This document shows positions 35,905 through 48,613 of a stretch of DNA of 64,000 bases, piece after piece. How positions within the stretch are numbered: the first letter of the stretch is position 1; each line of letters begins with the position of its first letter. The position numbers and the translations under genes were made by a program. The notes beneath the pieces are model-generated. The model did not search any database. It was not told the DNA's origin and saw nothing but the letters and a program-made list of their open reading frames with translations. The stretch spans positions 28,397,865-28,461,864 of the forward strand of contig JAFMSR010000005.1 in assembly GCA_022818135.1 (NCBI GenBank). Reading direction: 5' to 3'. This DNA is from Saxidomus purpurata (lineage: Eukaryota > Mollusca > Bivalvia > Venerida > Veneridae).

Positions 35905-36150
35905 ATGACCATGATGTATTACATTGGCGCGATGTTCTTATATATTGGTATTGTATTAAAAGCACTTAAGGCCACCGAGCTAATAGACATTTATATGAAA
36001 CACCGGTCGTTAGATCATTTCACATTAAGTGGCATCTGCCAAAAACCTACTTCTAGAGAGCGCATCATCTTGTCACCTAATTGTGCCGCAGACCATTTCG
36101 ACAGCGTTAGTGCGCTTGCGCTGTATAGCAACATCGTCTGCGTGATGTAG
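35905..36150. other. GC-elevated island with open frames on both strands
   Basis: The sequence is clearly GC-richer than its flanks (for example GTGCCGCAGACCATTTCGAC). The plus strand is open for 81 codons with a hydrophobic start. The minus strand has a 24-residue open stretch (AAQLGDKMMRSLEVGF). It may be a relic of a mobile element or a lost exon. I do not recognise it, and no second copy is present in the window. Confidence 0.3.
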
Positions 36151-36261
36151 TGTCTGTGTAGGGATTTGACGTTCTTTAATCCTAATCAGAAGGTATAACA
36201 GCGTCGGGATCGATACAGTATTCTTTCAGGGCATAACAATTTCATTATGGTCGATTGAACT

Positions 36262-36300
36262 GGAGACAGAAGCTTTGTCTGGTGTGTAGCCTCTGTCTCT
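36262..36300. other. Inverted repeat / hairpin
   Basis: GGAGACAGAAGCT (36,262-36,274) pairs with AGCCTCTGTCTCT (36,288-36,300) at 11 of 13 positions over a 13-base loop. It could mark the stem of an old transposon end or an RNA hairpin; nothing else supports either. Confidence 0.6.
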
Positions 36301-38850
36301 AAAAGAGTTATTTCTACATCTGATCTTTTGACATCTGTGTTGTACGTTGATGTAACTCGTATTTAATACTCTGTTTCCGTGAACATGTTATCAAATACTG
36401 CGTAAAGACGTGTAATTAAGTGAAGATTAATTAAAATTGGTGCAATATTTACATTCCTTTGATCGTAATGTTACTATTTTACAGAAGAAATACTTGCCAA
36501 ATGTATGAAAAAATGTAAACGAAATCACTCAAACGCGGATAAAATGCATTTCTGCAGGTACTGCAAAAGCAGTATTCAATTTGGTTCTTTGAAGTTTTTG
36601 GCCTTGGAGAAAAGTTTTTAAGCCTTCTACATGGTTCTTGGCAACTGCTCATTTCAGACGCTTGAAGAATACAAAATGAATTGTACAGCAAATTGGCAAG
36701 ACATGATTATACATTGTAAAGTAGGAATTCGCAATGCTCCGTCCGATAACCAGGTCTTATAAATCCAAAATGTACAAGGAAGAATGAGAAACGACCAAGA
36801 GTATTCGATATTAATATAAATGTATACATCACTATCAGAAAAAGTTTGTCGAGGTTCATTAAATGTGTGATTATTAGAGTAGAACTAATCTATATTCAAA
36901 ATACAATATATTTATACACTGTAACTTTGAACATTTCAACACAGTCAAAATGTCGGACGCACTCGGTGTTTAAGTACTTTAGGAACAAGGATATTTTAAA
37001 AGTTTACCTGATTCATCGAAAATATACAGACGTGTGTTTCAAGAGTTAGCCAAGGAAGAGCGTAAGCCGATACCAGTGCAAGGGTGTTCATCAACAATTG
37101 TTTATAAAATGTGCATTGTAAATATACAGTACAATTGCCAAGTGGCACACTGCTTTGAAGAGTTCTCTCTTTCACAAAAAAATGAGATAATTTATTTTTA
37201 AAAGCACTTTAAAACAATCAGACCTTGTTCCGTTTCTAAAACTAAATTGCTTCAAAGTAAAGAGGTAACAATCAAGTAATCTAATAAAAGTAAAGTATGA
37301 TACAGTTTTAAAGCAAATAAAACTAAGCATTAAAAGGCAATTAATATTTTCAGCCAACTATTTCTTCTTTAATAATTAATTTCTTTGGAGCGTATAACAT
37401 TTCCGTTTTTATCTTAAGGGTAGTGTAAAAATATAAATAATTATCACAGCAACTCTATCTCTATTCTCTAGGAGTAATTCGTTTGAAATACATATGTAAT
37501 ATAGTTCTGTAAACTATCTCAACCTAATAGTTCCATTGGGGACATAATTTTCTATTTCTGCAGCGTAATAAATCAAGCAGAGTCTCCGAGAAAGATCTAT
37601 GAGCCTTGAAAGAAAGCTTCATCGGGGAGTATTTCTGTTGTTTGGCAAAACAAAAACATAAATTCAAACACTCGATATTTCAAGGTTGTGCAAGAACTAC
37701 ATATTATTTGCACGCGATTTTGTAATTTTGTAAAATCTAGAGCCGAATTGAATAGTTTTCAGTAGTATTATGCATACTCAATTCAGATACTGGTGAACGC
37801 TAGTATGTGGGAGAAATAGTGCCACGACCTTTAAGCTGGTTGAAAAGTCACCAAGAAAATGCCAATGAAATTCCATTCAAATTCCAAATAGACAGTACTC
37901 ATAAATTCCAGATAGCATAACAGAACTCTGGATTACAGTTTTATTATATCAACTCATCCAGTTTGGAGGAAGAATAATGATAAAAATATGTTTTGATGAA
38001 ATTTTCATATTGCGTTTTTATGAATGGATATAACATTTGAAGTGAAGTGATTTTCCAGAGGCAAGAAATATCATTTTCTCGTATCGTTTCAAACTGAGAA
38101 GTGTTCTTAATTTAATTTTACTCGGATTAGAAATAACTCATTCCATTTGGAACAGAAAACATATTGACAATTTACAGCTGAAGCAAAAAATCAGAGATCG
38201 AAGTGGAGTGGTTATCGATTGTTCTTCAGTTTAATCATCTAGTGATATATGGTGATATATGGTCAGCCAGATGTTAAATGCACTTTTATAGATTAATCCT
38301 TCGATGGAAGCAATGTGAGAAGCCTGATAAGAGACTGTGTCTTCACTTCAGTAGTAGAAACGTTTCGATTAGTTGTTTGACAGCTCAATTCAGAAATATT
38401 CCTTGACATTTTATGAAAGTGATATAAAATAGTGAATAGACTTTTTGACTTGGAATAAACATAGAAAAACAAAATCGTTGACAGATTTGGAATTTATACA
38501 CTTTCTCCATTTTTTTCTTTCATAACACAATCAAAATTCATTTCATGATCGGATGGAATTAAAAACGGCGCTGGAAGAAATGATATAATAATATACGAAG
38601 TATTAAAAGAGAAACAGAAATCGCTGTTTGTATTTACAAAACATAGGATAGAGGTCAATGTGACACTTTATTGGAAACACGCAGATATTCATTACCAAAA
38701 ATATTGACATAATTATATATCTGTGAAGTTATAATTTGATAACATCGTCAGTCTGAAAATTGTTTACTTACAATACCTAAATCAGTGTGAAAAGAAAAGT
38801 GGGAAACATATCTACATTGTAGATATATTTGTGTATATTATTGATAGCAA
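36301..38850. other. Non-coding AT-rich stretch upstream of the candidate exon
   Basis: No recognisable feature. Near 38,240-38,262 GTGATATATG is repeated in tandem twice. No TATA/Inr arrangement can be defended in this AT-rich background, so the promoter or upstream intron of the exon at 38.85 kb is not located. Confidence 0.45.
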
Positions 38851-39251
38851 ATGTATATGTATAAACCGATGAAGAGACAGAAAAAGAAAATGTTCTTCAA
38901 GGACTGTGCGCCGGACAACAAACGGGATTTAAAACAGTTTAAGACAGTCACAGGCTCGCCGATCTTATACACACGATTCAGAAAACATAAAGGGATATAT
39001 TACCCCTTAGCAAAGCATCACGTGACTTTAAGACCCCAACCTCAACGTTCACACAAGACCGCGGCCGTGGTAAACTCTAGGACATATGGGAGAGAGGTGT
39101 ACGGGAACATAGACATCTGGCCTGATGATGAAACTGCCAGACAAAGGTTGCTGGAAAAACTGAAAGGATTATCTCTGTCTGAAGAAGAGGATGTCGGAAT
39201 TGACATTCCGAAAGGAATATCAGCGGCTGAAGAGGAAGTTGTCTTTTACAG
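38851..39251 (+). CDS. Protein-coding exon, unknown protein (5' part of a gene)
   Basis: The strongest host coding signal in the window. The open frame starts at an ATG (38,851) directly preceded by an in-frame TAG, with further in-frame ATGs at codons 3, 7 and 14. It runs 133 codons plus two bases to AG|GTATGT, a near-consensus splice donor at 39,251/39,252; only six codons remain open beyond it. The sequence is markedly GC-richer than both flanks. The peptide is basic at the start (MKRQKKKMFFKDC), then has KGIYYPLAKHHVTLRPQPQ, a YGREVYGNIDIWPDDE segment, and a helical acidic end (LLEKLKGLSLSEEEDVGID). No signal peptide or membrane helix is present, so a soluble intracellular protein is likely. 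I do not recognise the family. ATAG|CAAATG could instead be an acceptor, making it an internal exon. No downstream partner exon was identified. Confidence 0.7.
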
Positions 39252-41148
39252 GTATGTTTTCACCATATAGGCAACATTTAGTAAAAGGCTCGTCACAAGA
39301 GCGCAGTGCCCTCTGTGTTGAAAATGATCATTTCCCTTCATCGTACTCAACACCATTTGCAATTTAACAAAAATAATTCTCAAGCTGATTAAAAAATGTT
39401 CATAGACTATATATGTTTACTTTATAATATGTGCACAAAGTATGCATACGCTGAAATGAGTATTTTTATAAATGGTATAGATACATATACCATAAAATTA
39501 ACGAAATGCTATTTTTTCATTTTATTTATTTTGATAAACATGACAAACGGCTACTTAAAAGTACTTTTTTCATAAATGTTGAATTCAAGGGGGTTGAAAT
39601 GCGAAGGAGTTAGACTAAAGGGCAGTATCTACTTTCAGCATAATACACCACCTAGAAGCCGTGGATTGCATAATTATGTTGTGTTCAATCTTATGCCGCT
39701 GTTTTAAAACATATATTTCCACATGTTTTTTTCTTTATAGACCAGAATGTTTGAAGAAAATATAAGGTGAACAGTACAACACAGTTGCAAATATATATAT
39801 ATGTAAAAATAGCTTTCAAAATTCCGTGATAAAAGCCTCTAAATCAAGTGGTGTGTTAAAAGTAGTTTACTTAAAGAAAATGAAGGCAGGGACAATTAGA
39901 TTAACCATGTATTACTAATTATTTTGTTATTATCTTGCTATGAGACAACCCATTAGCATCAAATTGCAGTAAATGCCATCAACAGTTATTTGGAAGTAAT
40001 GCAGTGTTAAGGTCATATGCACTAAAACTATGCTTCCACATGTATGTATTTATCTCTGATTATACATGTGTTTAGAATAGTTTTAGCATGAACCCAATCC
40101 ATTTTATGTACATTTATATGTAGACGTTACAGACTCACAAAAATTCAGCTTTCAAAGGCTTAACTTTGCAGCACATGTGTACTTTACTCAGAACAGTTGG
40201 CAGTATCTATTAATATTTCATACATTTTACCTTCACTACCTTCTATTACATCAATATAATAATATATCTTTCAGACTTGATCTCGTTCATTTTCACAAAA
40301 TGTCACTTGTGTACATTACACATTTTCATAATCACAAAACAGTTACCAATCTAATTAATCTTTGAACCTTTTGACATTTTATCTCAAGAAAACAAATCAA
40401 GATTTGTCTATTTCTATCATAGACATGATAGAGCAACCTTTGTTTTGTATTTTTATCTTATTTACTACCTTTCCCTTGTCACAGACAACCTTTTTTTCTA
40501 GACAATTATAGTTTTTCTTTTCCTTGCGCAAGACACTCTTGCTTTTTTATTTAGACATTTGGATGGAGATGTCTGTTTCCAAGGCATTACAATAAGAGCT
40601 AAAGAATCTCATTGCACCATGTGTTTGTTTTTGAGAATAATGTAGCTCAATGCTCTGGAACAAAGTCTTAGAAAATAAGTGCAGAAAGGTTGAAAGTCTA
40701 CTCGTAACACACAGTTGAAAACCACCGTTATAGACCGACAAATACAACAAACAAAGCCAAGGTCATTCTATATCCTTGAATATATGATAATAACCATTAG
40801 AATAACTTGAAGGTCATAACAACCATGTACATCCGTAGTGTCCTAAAATGTTACTACTGTGATGTACTTTTTTTTGTTCAGTCAGTAAATATTTACCAAA
40901 AAACACCCACGGAAAAATTTATAATATTGTTTAAATATAAAGAAGGAAATGCCTTCTACGAAATGTAGGCAAAGCCATTTAACAAAAGAATGCACGTATA
41001 TTGCATTATAAAAGGTCCTTAGACGAAGGGAAAGCTTTATCAAAATGTTGCCATAAGTGTTATACAAGTACAGTATCACACTCAAACGTGTCAACAGAAA
41101 AACGTTTTAAATAAAGACAAATTAAAAATGACTGTGTTACCAAGAAGC
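39252..41148 (+). other. Presumed intron following the exon at 38.85 kb
   Basis: Begins with GTATGT at the donor. No acceptor plus coding segment was recognised, so the intron presumably extends far to the right, possibly past the window end. A pure (AT)n run lies at about 39,785-39,802. Short AT-rich open frames only. Confidence 0.4.
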
Positions 41149-41365
41149 TACGGTGCCCGTGAAGTGACATGTGATACATTTTTTTTATTTCGTAATTACG
41201 AAATACATTTCGTATAAACGAAATAAGATTTCGTAAAAACGAAATAAGATTTCGTAAAAACGAAATGTTATTTCGTAAAAACGAAATGTTATTTCGTAAA
41301 AACGAAATGTATTTCGTAATTACGAAATAAAAAAAAAGTATCACATGTCACTTCACGGACACCGT
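41149..41365. mobile_element. MITE-like element built of seven hairpin units
   Basis: The two ends, 41,150-41,177 and 41,338-41,365, are inverted repeats of 28 bases matching at 27 positions (start ACGGTGCCCGTGAAG). AAGAAGC occurs immediately outside both ends (41,142-41,148 and 41,366-41,372), with an 8th base that differs (T/C), consistent with a 7-8-bp target duplication as made by hAT-type transposases. The interior is seven consecutive 18-bp units at 41,187, 41,207, 41,228, 41,249, 41,270, 41,291 and 41,311. Each is ATTTCGT-nnnn-ACGAAAT, a self-complementary hairpin. The first and last are perfect palindromes (ATTTCGTAATTACGAAAT); the middle ones have TAAA or AAAA loops. No coding capacity: the open frame reading FLRNNIS repeats on the minus strand is a by-product of the 21-bp period. 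Confidence 0.88.
41187..41328. repeat. Seven-unit palindromic array, about 21-bp period
   Basis: Units are separated by two- or three-base spacers (AC, AAG, AAG, GTT, GTT, GT). Every unit can form a 7-bp stem by itself, and the outer T/A-rich flanks plus the 28-bp terminal repeats can close the entire element into one long stem. The spacers themselves are arranged as an imperfect mirror (AAG on one side, GTT on the other), so the whole interior reads nearly the same on both strands. Confidence 0.93.
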
Positions 41366-41372
41366 AAGAAGC

Positions 41373-44300
41373 CTAATCTGCTACAATGTATTCATGATTC
41401 ACTATCTACATTCTACATGTGATACAGGCTAGCGTTCTACATTGTCTTTACAATACATTTTCGATTTTCTTGCAGTTTGATAATACCTGCATGTTGGCTC
41501 TAGTGAAAATATTTCAGTACAGTAACTGTTAGATTTATGAATCATTATATATAGGTATAAATCGTTTACAAACATGTGACATAAAATGCCAACATACTCT
41601 GTATCATATGCACTTAATACAGTTCTGACGTAAATACTTTTGTTCGCTCTAAAATATCGTTCAGTTTCGTGTAATCTTTATGTGCAGATACAAGAAAACC
41701 AAGGCACTAAAGACAAAATGAACACAATATAAATACTTTTGTATTGTAGTTTGCATTGCACTTTTAGTGCTTGTTTTGTATTTGTTATGTATGAAAATCT
41801 GATATGCCTCTGCTGTAAACAATTTCTCCGACTTCATCAGTGGCTGTGTTTATGACGGAACACCATAAATTATGCAATGTTGGGTAACACCCTATCCATA
41901 CGGTGCCAATCTGTTAATACAGTAACATTATTGATACTCATGCATCTCTTTTTTGTGTTGCCTGAAAATTAAAGAAATTAATAATATTAAGTAATCGATG
42001 TCTTACGCGAAGTGTATCACTTAGAATGCAAAGTTTTACATAGAGCGCTGAAACGAACCCTTTTCTATCAATAAATGTTTGCATATCTGAACGTTTTATG
42101 CTGTGGTAGGACGAATAGCGACTATTTTCTGTTCAGTTCATCATATCAAAGTATACATAAATTTGTAATTATTAAACATTTACAGCCTTTGATCTAGCGG
42201 ATGAAGACTCTTTAGTTCTACACTTGTAGGTAGCAATTTCAAATCCTTAACTTACATGCTTCAACGTTTATTACTTTGTTAAGTTGTCTGGAATTATTCC
42301 AAATTGTGTTCATGCCATGATCATGAACGTGGAACAGAACATTGCTACCGACTGTTCAGTTCTTTGGCCTTGTAATACAGTTTACCTGTTTATAATTAAT
42401 AGATGATAATCACACTTCTGATTACAAACAGAATAGTTCACACATGGATGGTCTGTGGTTCAGAGCTAGGTCACTGTTGGAGAGCGACTGCAGAATGCTA
42501 TCATAGGTTCTGGAGTATTTTCGCTCTTCATTGCTTTTAATGTATTTAAGAGAGTGTCGTTATCCATTTTGACTCAAGAGTTATTTGATTCTAAGTATAC
42601 GGATTGTCTTTTGCCTTATAAAAAAACCCCTAGATACCTAAATGGTTCTTGAATCATCACTTAATTACATATTTCCCGCGGTGGTTTTATCCGTAGGAAT
42701 CCTCTTTTGAAAGCTTACGTGGATCAGACAGTACTCTACTGGCATTAACAAGAACTTGCGTAAGAAATAATGAGAAAAAAATTAATGGTTCGAGAAATAA
42801 TGAAACTGTAATGAGATAGACCCATAGAGAGAATTGTATCCAATCAAATACGGCGAAAGTTTATGACATGCGTGCATGACATTTAGGTCAGACAAAATAT
42901 ATCTTAGTCCTTCAGTAATTAGGACGCATATATAACCGAGGCAATAATTATATACAATCAAATAGAAAACGAGTACCATTTTTACCAGTTTGTTCTTTTT
43001 ACAGAGATCTAAGAATTAAATATTTCCCCCGAGATATTTTTGCGACATTCTTCAACTAAATGTTATTTACTATTAATTAAATATTATTAGTTATATTTTT
43101 ATTGTGTCAATAAGATCTAGATCAAATGCAAATCTTGTATTTATTCATTTACGTTTTTTAATGAATGTTGTTTCTCTGTGGTCATAAAATACCCATATAG
43201 CATTTTCATATGAAAACAAGAAAGGAAAAGGTTCGACCAAGAAAATATGGTCCTTATATCTCGAGTCCTTATGAACGGAGTTAACTGAATATTAAACTGA
43301 ATATTAAACTATGTTAACTTTATTGAAGTAACATCCTTCTGCTACTTCTGTACACGAGATTTGTATGATGAACTATGAAATGACTCAGTTCTGGCGTGGA
43401 ATTATTAATCTTGTAAATGTCCAATAACACACTCTCATTCACTAAGTGGGGAAATGCTTAGTACTGATTCTTTTCAAATCTTTACCAAAGCCTTATTTAT
43501 TGACAGGAGTATTCAGTCAATAAATGAAATAGGACAATTTAATCAAGAATCAGTCACGTGTACTATCAAATGTTTAAGGAGAAAAGAAATATCCATCAGA
43601 AACAGGACCGACAAGTCAATACATCCACGGAAAACTTAAATACGAAAAATAAATCCTCTAGCAATATTATGAAAGCGGGCTGATATTTAACAGTGCAGTA
43701 GAGTGAGAAAAGACTACATCATAAAGAAAGCGAATATGTCTCAATACACATGTCATTGAAATAATAAAATAAAATGTTGCTTAGATATGGGAATTCTTGA
43801 AACTGTCTTTGCCTTACTGCATGCTTCCACCTTCTATATTCTAAACCTGAACGAAAGATCGTAAATATAAGGAATACTAGTTCTAACATTGTTCTGTACA
43901 TTTGGTTTATTTAACAAATACATTGTACCAGCAAGTACTTTAACAACGGACACTATCTCATTTAGAGTGTCTTTTTCCAAAACTCTAAGCGTGCTGTTGT
44001 GAAATGTATTATAAGCAAAAACGAAGGATATACTTACGAAATTTTAAAAAAAACAGGTAAACTTTTAGGAGTAATATATACTGTGACACGATGCATGTAC
44101 GTAAAGTATGCGACTTAAAACTAGTTTTAGTCAGCCAAATTTAACTATATTTTAATCAGAATTCATGACAGTCAGCCTTTTCTACGTTTTCATTATCCGG
44201 CTGTACATGAGACGTTGTATTGATTTGACTGGGGTCGTCTGCTTTTGTTTAAATATTCATGAGAATTAGATAAAATGTCTCATAATTGTCGCGGTAAAGC

Positions 44301-44756
44301 TGGCACATAATGTGTCTCTTGACATTTTTTGCTCATCTACACATTCATCGGTATGTATATGCCCAAGAATGAACTTATTGTCTTAATTAGATATAGGTTT
44401 TTTTTTCAATCGAAGAAAATGTGCTTCACTTTGTACTGCGATACAATGTACTCCTAAGAATACGCTTAAACCGGAGTCTTGAATTTTAAGTACAGGGTTA
44501 GTATTGAGATTTTGCTATTTCTGATAAAATCACAAACCATAAAAATATTGTTTGATGAACAGATAAAAGATAACTTTATTACTGCTGATGATATCAGTAA
44601 CTATCAAATAGCTAAATAACAGACTGGTTGCAAAGTAAAACACAGATAAATCATTCATGCAGAAAATCTTAAATTATTAAAGATAATGCCAATGGGACAC
44701 TCTCTAAACGTAGTAGATCTTATTCTTTAAGCATAAATAATGTGTTCAATGAACAT
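41373..44756. other. Non-coding AT-rich stretch, no feature seen
   Basis: 3.4 kb without a recognisable gene or element. ACTGAATATTAA is duplicated in tandem near 43,283-43,310. Open frames at 42,782-42,979 (-), 43,454-43,639 (+) and 43,719-43,901 (-) have no support. Confidence 0.5.
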
Positions 44757-44765
44757 AAATTGATC
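44757..44765. repeat. Candidate LINE target-site duplication, left copy
   Basis: AAATTGATC adjoins the (CAGAA)5 tail and is matched at 49,871-49,879. The last C may belong to the tail, leaving eight certain bases. A chance match of this length near the expected 5' end is unlikely but possible in AT-rich DNA. Confidence 0.5.
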
Positions 44766-44789
44766 AGAACAGAACAGAACAGAACAGAA
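44765..44789 (-). repeat. (CAGAA)5 LINE 3' tail
   Basis: Five exact CAGAA units on the plus strand, which are TTCTG repeats at the 3' end of the minus-strand element. Short 3' repeats generated during target-primed reverse transcription are known from CR1, L2 and related LINEs. The last transcribed unique bases are CGCTAAATAAACTTTC. Confidence 0.9.
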
Positions 44790-45197
44790 AGTTTATTTAG
44801 CGAGTACACATACAGGTACATTGTCAAATTACAAAAGTTTCACAATTCATATTAACAGGTCACGAAACATAATTACAAGCGATAAAGGCCACAAAGAGAT
44901 CACATGTAAATATGTCAATAGACTGAACTTATGAAACATTTCAATCAATTTGAACAGGTGAAATATATAATAAGTTGAAAAATGAGATGTGGTGGCAGTT
45001 TTTTCAATAAATTTGAAAATATAGTGCAAGCTGGAGAATGAGCTGAAATAAAAAAAAAACAAAAAAACGATGTGTTGTACTATGCTAGTTTGATTAATAT
45101 TAATACTAGGTATTAAATGAATTTAGTATTTATCTCAAGACTAAATATCAAACTTATATATTCTTACAAATTTGGAGCTAGTTCAGTTCGTCTATTG

Positions 45198-48100
45198 TTA
45201 GCTTTTTAAAATGTATTTACATAAATTAACCAAAATCGGTTTGTTTTTCGACTGTAACAATTGCATGAATTTAAACATACTAGGGTGGATATAAAAATAC
45301 CGTTTAACAAATTGACTACGTAAATGTTCGTATGCTTTGCACTTTTAAAATGAAATGGTACTCGTCTTCGAGATCGTTTAGATCACAAAATTGACAAATT
45401 CTCTCATGACGTTGGAGACGATTTCTACCATACCTTCCAGACTCAATACGCGCCTGTGTGCTGATATTCTAAGCCTTGTCAGGCTATATCTAAAAGTTGT
45501 ACACTGGATTATGTTAAGATACTTTTCCATAGAAAAATCATCTTTAATATGACAATAAAGATGGGTTAATACGCTGCTATTTCTTACGTCGGCTCGCCAC
45601 TGTTGATGATAACAATCGATTAATCTTTGTTTAAAAGTGGGTAGAAATATTTTAAATTCTACATCTTGTGGGAACTCCCAAACTTCAGCAAACCCAGTTC
45701 ATACAATAATATTTTGAGTTTTCTTGCCCAATTATTAACACCATTTTCAGACTTAATATAAGCATTCAAATATACGTTTTTCAATATGACATTATCGGTA
45801 CTGAGCAGTTTGTACCAGTACTTTACTATTTGTACATATCTTGTTATATATAACGGGTACCTGCCTAATTCTCCGTACACAGCTGCGTTACTTGTACATT
45901 GTTTCACGCCCAATATGGCTTTGCAATACTTTAGGTGTACACGTTCTATGTCCTTTGACTTACTAAAACCCCAGACCGGACAAGCATAGTTCAAAATTGA
46001 TCCTACAAAGGAGTCGAATAATTGCGTGATATCGTAGGGTTAATATCATATTTACGAATGTTACAGAGTAGAACATTCAGTGCTTTAAGTGCTTTTCCAA
46101 CAATATACTGATTGTTTAATACAAACGAGCCTGTGTAATTAAACACTACCCCTAAGTAATTGAAGTCGTTCACTATCTCCAGTGGCTCATTGTTATAATA
46201 CCATATTTCATTATGCTTGATCGGACCTCTCTTACGGAAGACTACAGCTTTAGTCTTAGACGTATTTACTTGGAGACCCCAGTACTGGCAATATTCGTAG
46301 AGTTTGTCCAAACTACTTTGTAAATCTTCTATTGAATTACCAACAATGACCATATCGTCAGCGAATAGAAGAATGATAATACACATGTCATACAGAGATA
46401 AACCGCACGTATTGTTACTTTGTAAAAACAGTTCTAGGTCCTCCAAGAATAGTGCAAACAGCACCGGAGAATTATTTAGACCTTGTCTCAACCCAATGGA
46501 GATATCAAAAAATCAGAATATGAATCGCAATGCTTAACACATGATTTTACAACAGAATACATTGCTTTAAACATTTTTAAAACTTTACCATCCAGTCCTA
46601 AGTGGTATAATTTAAACCACAGTGCCCGGCGATAAACGGAAAAAGCCTTTTGCAGGTCTACAAAGACGCATGGTAAACGAGAACCTTGTGAAATAACATG
46701 TTCGATTAGTTGTGTAATGCGAAAATAGCATCAACCGTACTGTAACCTTTGCGAAATCCAAATTGCGAGTCAGACATAAAATTATTTTTTCAAACCATTC
46801 CTCTACTCTTGCTGTCAACACTCCCGTGAACAACTTGCCTAGGTTACTTAACAGTGTAATGCCCCTATAATTATTTGGATTACTTCTATCACCCTTTTTG
46901 TGTATTGGTACGATGAAACCCTTGGCCCAAACTTCTGGGAAATACCCTGCATCTAGAATGTTATTGAATATATCCGTAATATGCCCTCCCAGTATATCAA
47001 CCGACTCAATAAAATACTCGTTCAGAAGGTTATCGCTAGGACAAGAAGCCTTGTTGCGTTTAAGGCGCTTAATAGCTGATATCACCTCAGCTTGTGTAAT
47101 TAAACGATTCAACTCCTCGAATGTAGGATCGTTTATGTTCAGATCGTCATTATCGTTAAATGCTTCAACCTCGTCTATAAGAGTGGTCGTTAAATTGCTA
47201 AATAGTTCCGAGAAGTATGTTCGAAACTCTTCAACTGGTACGCTTGTATCGCATTTTACACTTTTTACTTTTTGAAATGTTTCCAAAACTCCCGCGGTTT
47301 ACTTTTTCTTAGCTCGATTAGTTGCTTACTTTTGCTTTTATTTTGTACGCACGTTTTTTTCTTCGTACTGTGTACTTATACGCCTTGCGCTGGTTACATA
47401 CATGTAACCTATTTTGTTCAGACAAACAATTATTATATTGTCGCAAAGCCCTATTATACATGCTCTTAAGCTCTACGCACTCTCCGTCAAACCATGCGTT
47501 TTGTCTACGCGTATTAAGATTAGCAGGAGTATTGCTCGAGTATTCACGCTTGAATAGTGGTGTAGCGACTTCACATATATGTCTCGAAAAATCATTTATC
47601 AAACGGTCTATGCAAACCTGTTCACCTGTATTGCTGTCAAAAAGAAGTGAATTAAACTCGGGTAATTTTCCGATTAGGCCGCGCCTAAACAGTTCTTTTG
47701 TGTTCACTGTTCCATTTGAAAAACGTATGTGACTTCGACGCGTTATTATGATCACTCGTAACCTCACACTGAGCCTTCGTTGCTCGAATCTCGAATTGTA
47801 ATGCAGCGTGATCACTATACATGTTAAAAGGACTAACTTTTAAATTTACTTATAGTATAAAAGTCTGTTTCTTTCAACAATAAATAATCAATAACGCTAT
47901 TTGCACCGCGGCTATAAAACGTGTATGAACCTAAATTATAGTCTTGGCCTAATCTTCCATTAGCGATTCGCAAACCGGTCGTTTTACACAGATCAAGCAT
48001 TTTTCGTCCGCGTGCATTACACATATTATCGAGTGAGGCCCTAACTGAGTGCTGGTCGGGGAGATAATCCTCCTCGTCCATATTATCTACGATTCGATCA

Positions 48101-48613
48101 CAAAGAATATAATCAGGCCTAATACCAACGCGGCAGTTCCAATCACCTGCTAAATATACTCTCCCTACCTTTTCGTAAAGTAAAACATCTTGAGCAAGAA
48201 TATCAAAAGGATCAGTTTCAACAAGCGTGGCGGCCGGCGACTCGTCTGACCATAGATACAATCCACAAAAAAACTCTTTATCTAGGTTAAAAAAATTGCT
48301 GTCTAGTCTTAGCCAGATAATAGTATCAAAATGATTTTCAATAATAGAGATACCCTCTTTATAAGCGTTACGTACATAAATCGATATTCCACCACTGTTA
48401 CGCCTAGCTTTTTTTATGTTTGAATTTACGGTATAAATTATAATTAAAATATCCATCAATTTCAATATTAGAATGTTTATCAGTCCATGTCTCACTTAAG
48501 ATAACTATATCATTATCAGATATAATAGAAACGAATTCTGGGTCACAAAGTTTAGTTTCAGTTAATCCATTTAGGTTCCACACAAGAACACTAAGTCCAT
48601 CCTCCGGCCCGTC
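45198..48613 (-). pseudogene. LINE ORF2: endonuclease, reverse transcriptase, Cys/His tail (frameshifted)
   Basis: About 1,140 codons in several frames. Endonuclease landmarks in order: WNLNG (48,566-48,580), SETW (48,485-48,496), GGISIYVR, GDWN (48,136-48,147), IDY (47,884-47,895) and SDH (47,808-47,816); the expected Asp, Asn and His of the catalytic set are present. A basic linker follows (NAWFDGECVELKS). Reverse-transcriptase landmarks: NYRGITLLS (about 46,872), FVDLQKAF with the motif-A Asp (46,653-46,664), QGLNNSPVLFALFLEDLE, and FADD (46,354-46,365), followed by WGLQVNTSKTKAVVFRK. The C-terminus has VHLKYCKAILGVK and CQFCDLNDLEDEYHF, a Cys/His knuckle whose last Cys lies in another frame. 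Frame breaks fall at an A7 run (48,409-48,415), near 47,830, near 46,785, near 46,500 and near 45,340. The stop TAA is at 45,198. Confidence 0.93.

Noticed and set aside
41060..41344. 94-codon minus-strand frame with FLRNNIS repeats
   Set aside because: Arises because the hairpin array has a 21-bp period, divisible by three; it has no coding features outside the array.
46304..47732. Plus-strand open frames opposite the LINE (46,304; 46,898; 47,322)
   Set aside because: Antisense shadows of ORF2; the minus strand carries the recognisable endonuclease and reverse-transcriptase motifs.
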